From Laccaria trichodermophora (taxonomy: Eukaryota > Basidiomycota > Agaricomycetes > Agaricales > Hydnangiaceae): a stretch of DNA of 64,000 nucleotides. The stretch covers positions 310,001 to 374,000 of the forward strand of contig JACTVC010000033.1 in NCBI GenBank assembly GCA_018417955.1. The letters are read 5' to 3'. The translations under genes and the position numbers were made by a program. Under the pieces are notes generated by a model that did not search any database, was not told where the DNA came from, and saw nothing but the letters and a program-made list of their open reading frames with translations. Shown here one piece after another: positions 57,319 to 64,000 of this stretch. The stretch's first letter is position 1, and every line of letters starts with the position of its first letter.

Positions 57319-58009
57319 TTCCCATTCCTCAACCTTCCTTTCTTGGGTTTGCCACATCTTCGTGTCAGCGTATCCTCGCCTTTCACTTGGCTTTTGCTCC
57401 ACATTCCCGGCCTCCTACCTCTCCTTCGCCTCTCTCTCTCATCCTTTGCCCCTCCCCTCACACACACCCTTACTTCCATCCATTCTTTTTAACAAATGCT
57501 AACCCTCCATCCTTATCCTGTTTGCCTAGACCCAAGCTCTCGTTCCGCCCCTCCCACCCCTCTAGAAGAACTTCACGCGTCCCCAATCCTACATATAATC
57601 CTTGGGATGCATGCGCAGGAAGAGCTTCCAGTGTAGATCACGCGTGTATTGGATGACACTGTAGGAGGGATCAAGTGGGTTGGGACAACGAGGGTGAAGA
57701 AGACGTCGCGCTGCCCCACGAGGCTGATAGTCGGCTTGAAAGGCTTTGCTTCCTCATGAGTATTCTCGACTTCTTTTGAATCTTATTTACTGACTTTCTT
57801 TGTGTTGGTCAGTCCATGCTGCCGCGCACCCGGGATGGAGTCTCATGGCCTGCACAATACCTCTTGTATTAGTGGGCAGCTGAGAGGGAAGAGGTGTTTT
57901 CTTCTGAACCGATCCATATTGTTCGTCAAAGTATACGTAGGAATTTGTATGTCATTAGTTCATTGAATAAATTATATGATCAAAAAGTGGCCATACACGA
58001 GTGTCCCAG
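57319..58009. other. Pyrimidine-rich then unremarkable spacer, no gene supported
   Basis: 57,330-57,560 is strongly C/T-rich. Overlapping short ORFs on both strands have no motif and look like composition artefacts. Confidence 0.4.
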
Positions 58010-58195
58010 TGGTACTAGGATATTGACTAATCTACTAGAATAAGTTTGAAATGCTAGTCCTAGTTGTCCAGCCTTCCTAGTTCAGCAACTAGAATCGGAT
58101 AAGTTTGTTAGCACTAGTTTGGGAAACTAGGACACTAGAAATGACTAGACGTACTAGAAATACTAGAAAATACTAATTCTAGTATTTCTAGACAG
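58010..58195. repeat. CTAG-rich segment with a perfect hairpin
   Basis: CTAG occurs about 13 times in under 190 bp, far above expectation. Near the right end CTAGAAATACTAG and CTAGTATTTCTAG form a perfect 13-bp inverted repeat around a 12-nt AT-rich loop. Confidence 0.7.
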
Positions 58196-58426
58196 ATGCA
58201 GTCTTGCTGATGCAGTCCAAACAATTCAAGTGCCACATGTCTACCATATTCATCTCACAGCAATATTTTATTTGGGTGGGGATCTGGTCAACTTATAACA
58301 TGCATCTTGACTCTTGCTCATATGGCTGTGTGTAGTTTGTTGGTGGAATGGTACATTGCTGTCTTGGCTAGTCCAAACACAATGAAAGTTCTCTGTCAAT
58401 ACCCCTTCAATTTTCATGATCTTAAA

Positions 58427-58832
58427 CTCGTTCGGATAGCCCCACACTCCGTGAAGATGCTCCCCCAAACCGTTTACGAAACGGTTGAGGTCTCGTGGAG
58501 CTAGGTCAGTTTCCATTTTCGCTCTTTTGCCCTTGTGCTCACAACTCCCCAGGACCTTAATATGCTCCGTTTCCTGTGGTTGAGGGCTCGTTCGGATACC
58601 CCCACGCTCCGTGAAGACGCTCCTTCAAACCGTTTACAAAACGGTCAAGGTCTCGTGGAGCTAGGTGAGTTCGCATTTTCGTTCTTTTGCCCTTATGCTC
58701 ACAACTCCCCAGGACCTTAATTTTCTCTGTTTTCTGTGGTCAAGGGCTCGTTTGGATACCCCCACGCTCCGTGAAGACGCTCCCCAAAACCGTTTACAAA
58801 ACGGTCAAGGTCTCGTGGAGCTAGGTGAGTTT
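58427..58832. repeat. 160-bp satellite, left part (about 2.5 units)
   Basis: Units start at 58427, 58587 and 58747 (exact 160-bp spacing), for example GGATACCCCCACGCTCCGTG then ACCGTTTACAAAACGGT. Each unit contains GTGAGTT, then about 40 bp later CTCACAACTCCCCAG, a well-formed donor/acceptor pair. The third unit is cut at 58832 by the element that follows. Confidence 0.85.
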
Positions 58833-60353
58833 TAGTCCTGTTTTCTTCACGCCCCAAAAACCGTGTCAGGAATTGTTTATGTAATCTTCGGACTTTGAAA
58901 TCCTTGCGCGTCAACAACGCGTCAACAACTGCGTGCTCCCTCCTGGCTCCTTACGTGTTACAACCCTACTGTCCTCCATTCTTATCCAGATTTTAATATA
59001 TTCGCTTCGAAACTTCAATTTCTATGGAAAACAACGTCAGAACCGTCAGAACCTATCAGAGAACACCCCTGGTTGAGGTGCCGGAAACTCCAGATTATAT
59101 CGCACGTTTTCTGCCCCCTGCTTCGAATTCTCTCCTTCTTTCACACCCAGGTGAGCTCGGAGAACCATCATCTATTACGCAGTTGTCGCCTCTTCTCAGC
59201 TCTCCTTTCAATGTTCGACAGTGAATGGTCTTCCTTCCGCTGTTCATGTACAGAAGTAGATCAGGGAATTTGTCGCCGTTCAGTCCATGAGCAGCAAACT
59301 GAACACTGAACTGCGTATTTGGGCGCTCGTTGGATTGCCTGATGAGGAGGAAGTCGCCTTCAAAGAAACCCAGGCTTTTGCAAACAGACATTGTTGGGGC
59401 CCCGGGTTCTAGTATCGCACTGAGGCCAACAACAGATATCGACACCGGAAAGCATCCATAGAAGAAGGCTCCAATAGCTGTGAATGCTGGACGGAATGAA
59501 AATCCCCACGTGTTGATCAGGTGGACTTCATCAATGCAAGCGAACAGGACATTACCGAAAAGTCGTACTCTCGGTTATCTCTCTCCATTCCTTGTCGCGC
59601 AGATGCTCCGAATCCACACATATGACTTTCCACCTAACGTATTCCATGATCTCTCGCGCCAAACGAACCCCAGCCTTTCACGCCTTGCTGAGGTTTTCGT
59701 GGCAATAAGAGAACGCAAATAAGTTGAGTTTCGAAAGCTCGTTCACCTAGAAAGTTGTTAGTGACAGAAAGTGTACAAAGAAGGTAAACATACAATATTA
59801 CTCGCTAATCACTTTGTCGGTGTGACCACGATGCTAATTGGGCCATTGGCCTTGAACGGGTGGGCAGATTAGCGGGATATGACTTGGGGTGTTGGTTGTA
59901 CTCTAAAAGCACGAGACAGGGTATATAAAAGGCTGTCGATTTCCCATGAGAATGTCTTGTCCATCGAGGATAGCTAAAATGAGCTCGAGCTGAACCGTAT
60001 GCAGCCCGTTCGTCCACCGTGGTATAATCTTCTTGACAATGGTGTTGATGGTTTCTAGCCCTACAGTGTCCTGCCAGCGTGGTTTAGCCATACTTTAGTG
60101 TTCATCAGGTGTTCGAAGTAATTCAGAAAGCCAAATAATCGATGTTCAGGATGTATGAAGGTCAAAATCGCGTCAGGGCTTGAAGGGAGCAGACCAATAT
60201 CCAACGCGACGAGGTCGGACCGTGATTTCAGAGTCCGAAGATTACATAAACATTTCCTGACACGGTTTTTGGGGTGCGACAAACAACAGACTTCATATGA
60301 TCGTGAACCAAGGTACAACTTCACATCATATCGAAGCTGTCTAGGAGAGACTA
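58833..60353 (-). mobile_element. 1,521-bp element with TAGTC termini and 10-bp target duplication, carrying a RecQ-like fragment
   Basis: Left end TAGTCC, right end GACTA. The flanks AGGTGAGTTT are duplicated (58823-58832 and 60354-60363), and the interrupted 160-bp satellite unit continues exactly after the second copy. Sub-terminal inverted repeats of about 55 bp (58,850-58,905 and 60,218-60,285; shared ACCGTGTCAGGAA and TTTATGTAATCTTCGGACT) lie inside. A 10-bp duplication would suit Mutator-like elements, but the cargo is a helicase fragment and no transposase is visible, so this is probably an internally deleted copy. Confidence 0.8.
59095..60091 (-). pseudogene. Decayed N-terminal half of a second RecQ-like helicase
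   Basis: On minus from 60091: KPRWQDTVGLETINTIVKKI and a Q-motif/motif I region with the Walker Lys region degraded, then YNQHPKSYPANLPTRSRP. After scrambled sequence comes a motif II-III region (SISVVGLSAILEPGAP, then SLGFFEGDFLLIRQSNERP and YMNSGRKTIHCRT). Motifs IV-VI are missing. It differs in sequence from the 48.9-kb helicase, so it represents another family member, not a local duplicate. It fills most of the TAGTC element. Confidence 0.7.
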
Positions 60354-61345
60354 AGGTGAGTTTCTATTTTCGCTCTTTTGCCCTTGTGCTCACAACTCCC
60401 CAGGACCTTAATCTGCTCCGTTTCCTGTGGTTGAGGGCTCGTTCGGATACCCCCACGCTCCGTGAAGATGCTCCCCGAAACCGTTTACGAAACGGTTGAG
60501 GTCTTGTGGAGCTAGGTGAGTTTGTATTTTCGCTTTTTTGCACTTATGCTCACAACTCCCCAGGACCTTAATTTTGTCTGTTTTCTGTGGTCAAGGGCTC
60601 GTTTGGATACCCCCACGCTCCGTGAAGATGCTCCCCAAAACCGTTTCCAAAACGGTCAAGGTCTCGTGGAGCTAGGTGAGTTTGTATTTTCGCTCTTTTG
60701 CCCTTATGCTCACAACTCCCCAGGACCTTAATCTGCTCTGTTTTCTGTGATCAAGGGCTCGTTCGCATACCCCCACACTCCGTGAAGACGCTCCCTAAAA
60801 CCGTTTACAAAACGGTCCAGGTCCCATGGAGCTAGGTGAGTTTGCATTTTCGTTCTTTTGCCCTCAGTATGCTCACAACTCCCCAGGACCTCATTCTGCT
60901 CCGTTTTCTGTGGTCAAGGGCTCGTTCACATAGCCCCACACTCCATAAAGACTCTCCCCAAAACCGCTTATAAAACGGTTAAGGTCTCGTGGAGCTAGGT
61001 AAGTTTGTATTTTTGCTCTTGTGCCCTCATGCTCATAACTCCTTAGTACCTCAATCTTGTCCATTTTCTGTGGTCCCAGGCTTGTTGAGATACCACAAAT
61101 ATGCCACTCAAAGCCATTTAAAAAACAGTTGAGGTCTTGTGAAGCTATGTGAGTTTATATTTTTCGCTCTTTTGCCCTTGTGCTCACAACTCCACTGCCT
61201 ATGAACTAGTTAAGCACTCTTGAAGGTATGTTACATTCTATTTTTGTCTTTTTGCATTCATACTCACCAACTGCCCAGGACCTTCTCATGGCTCATTTTG
61301 CATGGCCCTGGGCTCATTGGGATACCCACACACTCTCTAAAAATA
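60354..61345. repeat. 160-bp satellite, right part (about 6 units)
   Basis: Unit starts at about 60437, 60597, 60757, 60920 and 61080 keep the 160-163-bp period. A last decayed unit starts near 61312. Rightward units are increasingly diverged. Every well-preserved unit retains the GTGAGTT..CCCCAG pair and the ACCGTTT/AAACGGT inverted repeat. Confidence 0.85.
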
Positions 61346-63159
61346 TGCTGCCAAAGTTGTCATGACCTCAATCATTATATCTTTAATGTAAAGTAGTATA
61401 GTTACACAAATGTGAAAATGGAGGCAATATATTCATATGTTAGAGTCTGACAGCCAAGTTGAGCAATACATTAGCTACCACCTACATCAATGACAACATG
61501 GATAGGACTAAAAGCAAGTGATAACTAAGAAATAGTAGAGTAGACTGGTAAAGTCGTCAATGCTGAGCAGGCAGCTGATTGTGGGAAGAAATCACTTTCG
61601 TGGGAGAAAGTCAAATTTCAGTGTTACCGCGCTGAAAAAAGTCTCAAGATCCTGGGGAATAAATGAGTCTCTTCGTAAACTCAGAGGACTCATAAAAGAA
61701 TCAAAAATTCAATGCATGTGAGACCACTACTCTCAGTTCTATACAGTTATTTAGTCTAGTGGAATTTACCTGTATTTATTTCATTTTGCCTGATATGCTG
61801 AGTTCAATTCCTTCATGAGGTATTTTTTTCCCCTTCCAATTCCTGATAGCTAATCCAGTCAGCTCTCCCTCTTCTTGAAATATTTATGCAAGGTGTTGGT
61901 TATCTTTATTTACATTTTGTTGAATGATGAGGTACCTGCTCAAGCACAATCAGCCATTCTAAGAAGACATTTGTGAAAATTATCACCTGTCTTTCCTTTC
62001 TTTCATGAATATGTTGACATTCAACATCCTCCTCAACTGCATAAATTGATTGTTAATTTGCCTTTCATGTGCAAGAGTGTCTGGTGCATTTAGGGTACAT
62101 TTTATTTGAAACTTGCATACCTGCTTTTGCATGTGGTAAAATAAATTCCATGCAACTACCCAGATACAAGATTTTAGCCCATATTATGTAGCCATAGATA
62201 TATTAGCTATTGAAGGATGGGCATCTAATTGCAGCTGCCACTGCGGGCATTGGCTTATGTAAACGGCGGATAAATTGTGAAAAAATTGTGTAGAGATCAA
62301 TAGATTTTACACCTTTTCTTGGCCAGATATATCGGGAAAGAAATTTAAAATATTTTCTTCAATATCTTTTCCAATTTAATGATCGGCATTATTATAAATT
62401 TTGATGAAGGAGATATGGGAAAGATATGAGAAAGATATCTTTCCCTTTTATAGCAATTTTGTTATCAGATATTTTTGCAATGAGACCATCGGAAACATTG
62501 AGAAGATATTGTAAAGGGCGGGTAACACTGTCACATTGCGAACATTTACTATGCATGGCAACTTTTCGCAAGCGACTACAATTCACTGTCCTCCACTCAC
62601 TGTTCTCCCTCCATCCCTCCTGCCTCCCTGTCTCTTCTTTTTCTCTCCACCCCTCACTCTTTTGCTACCACTGCTATGACTCCCTGCTCATGCCATGCCT
62701 TGATTTCGTGTTTCTTAAAGTCCTCAGGCCTCAGATCTTGCTCAGGTCACCACAACCCGTTCCACATGTCAGGTGTTCTCCACACCATCCAAGTTTAATA
62801 CCGGCCTCTTTGAATACACCTATGGACACCGGACGATGTATGTATGTCATTTAGTCTGCTTGTTTTTGGCCCTTTACTCAATCTACCCACTTAGAGCCAA
62901 TGAAGAGCTACGGCACATCGAAGCACATCAAGCACATCTGCTACTTCAACCTCTCCCATGTCCTCCTTCCTGCAGCGCAATCTGTCAACCGCTCATCTCA
63001 AGACATAGTTGAAAAACGTGCAGAGAGCAGGTTCAACTGTCAAAATGGTGGACACTGTAGGTAGTGAGGCTTCTATGCTCAGTTGATTTGCCTGTGCCGT
63101 TAATTCATGGATACTCTGCTACAAGTGAATGCAGTGGGGATGGAGTTTATCTTCATGGA
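61346..63159. other. AT-rich spacer with one solo E-family end
   Basis: No gene supported. At 61664-61692 TGAGTC..GTAAAC..GGACTCA followed by TA matches the folded terminus of E1-E3 in inverse orientation, so a solo end or relic. 62,580-62,680 is C/T-rich. Short ORFs near 62,430-63,010 have no motif. Confidence 0.45.
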
Positions 63160-63600
63160 GCTTACTATGGAGGGAAGTAATGGGGGAGGGTCTGAAATGA
63201 GTTGGACGTCATTGCGATATTGGAACAAGTTGTGGAGTTGGACTGTTGGAGAAGAGGATGATGGGGATCACATTTCTGGCAGGAGGCAGCTGAGGAATTG
63301 GAGAATGCACCAGGGTGTGTCTCTCAGCCTACTGAAGGCACGCCGCTCAAGGACAAGTAGTTCTGCATCGGTCTGGAGACAAGAAGGCCTTTGTCGTTCG
63401 ACGGCGATCACAGCTCGATGTAGATTGAGGACCATGTAAGTCATTCCTTTCCTTTTTGTAACTATACAACTTCACTGACTGGTGCATGCTAGATTCAATC
63501 GCCAAAGAAGCGCTCAAAAGAGGAGCTGAGAAGGAGCTCACCTTTTTTCAGCAATTCGGTCGCCCTTGTTGCCCTTCCACCGCGTATCATAACGTTGTGA
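63160..63600 (+). pseudogene. Decayed unidentified ORF
   Basis: One frame reads ELDCWRRG, SHFWQEAAEELENAPGCVSQ, PTEGTPLKDK, FCIGLETRRPLSFDGDHSSM and IEDH. It then crosses a plausible intron (GTAAGT near 63437 to GCTAG near 63492) into IQSPKKRSKEELRRSSPFF. It is broken by TGA (near 63262) and two TAG codons (near 63357 and 63424), all explicable by C-to-T changes of CGA and CAG. The family is not recognised. Treated as a relic, like its neighbours. Confidence 0.35.
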
Positions 63601-64000
63601 AATACAATGGGAAGTTGTCGGAGTGTACGCTTCAAGAATTACAAGTGGTGGAGAAGATTGTATCCGCAACTGAAGGCAAAAAACTTGAGACGACTCCTAT
63701 GAAGGCTGCTCTGCAACGCAAGCTTATCGATTTTGATTGGAATCACGTCAATCCGCTATGTGTGATGCGAAATTTGGCTTGGTCTACCAACTTGCTGATC
63801 CTTACATGGGGTACATGCTTTTCGCTTATGCCATTTTCAATTTATTGAATAAGCCACTACAGCTTTAATCAGCCTGGATTATATGCTGTATGTATGCATT
63901 ATTTTTGCTCGCTGTCTATTGATCTCATGGAAATTTCAGATACTATTACTTTATTACCTACTGTTATTAAGTTTGACTGACTGATATCAAGCGTGCGCTG

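Noticed and set aside
57020..57656. Cluster of overlapping ORFs around the 19-bp repeats
   Set aside because: Low-complexity composition (repeat and pyrimidine tract), with open frames on both strands and no motif.
1..64000. CRISPR array, bacterial operon signals, rRNA genes
   Set aside because: The sequence is a spliced eukaryotic genome. The tandem arrays have no spacer structure, and no rRNA-like stretch was seen.

Overview
This window is nuclear DNA from a mushroom-forming basidiomycete (Agaricomycetes, probably Agaricales). The evidence is dense short introns (43 to about 100 bp) in almost every gene, and families typical of that group: a zinc-finger-less WC-1, a macrophage-activating-glycoprotein-like secreted protein, a mushroom-type NACHT protein, DUF6589, and mobile RecQ-like helicases. 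Family assignments are my recognition of protein motifs. No database search was run. Exon coordinates were worked out by hand from GT/AG sites and checked for reading-frame continuity.

Bases 1 to about 45,150 are a compact housekeeping block. In order they hold: a Dicer 3' end; a CFEM protein; an F-box/LRR-like protein; cofactor-independent phosphoglycerate mutase; riboflavin kinase; a broken piece of a thioredoxin-like gene; the blue-light receptor WC-1; an unknown protein; the chitin-synthase chaperone CHS7; a GPI-type secreted glycoprotein; an HMG-box protein; a SET3-like PHD/SET regulator; a NACHT NTPase; a tetraspanin; a BYR4/BFA1-like mitotic-exit GAP subunit; PCNA with a very large acidic/lysine insert; an unknown protein; the intact thioredoxin-like gene (with a 9-nt exon); an SKT5/CHS4-like chitin-synthase activator; a BTB plus CAP-Gly protein; a small membrane-anchored unknown; and a broken aminoglycoside-phosphotransferase-like gene. 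Two non-autonomous DNA transposons (14.06-14.53 kb and 16.44-17.18 kb) sit between genes here.

From about 45.3 kb to the end the window is repeat-rich and AT-rich, and I see no intact gene. Its core is a head-to-head pair: a DUF6589 gene on minus (45.4-48.8 kb) and a RecQ-like helicase on plus (48.9-54.8 kb). About 110 bp separates them, and 66-bp inverted blocks flank the pair at 45,326 and 54,937. Both genes are dead, and every nonsense codon I can place is explained by a C-to-T change. TA-flanked 1.1-kb repeats sit in a helicase intron and, in inverted orientation, in its 3' part. Further right are a degenerate 110-140-bp satellite and a 160-bp satellite. The 160-bp satellite is split by a second element (58,833-60,353) with TAGTC ends, a 10-bp target duplication and a decayed fragment of another RecQ-like helicase. 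I consider the recurring association of RecQ-like helicases with inverted-repeat-bounded DNA, one copy paired with DUF6589, the strongest candidate here for an undescribed mobile system.

Functional links within the gene block: CHS7 and the SKT5-like protein serve the same chitin-synthase branch. PCNA, BYR4 and the HMG gene each carry ACGCGT (MCB-type) boxes close upstream of their starts. Dicer and the long inverted repeats could belong to one silencing circuit, but that is inference.
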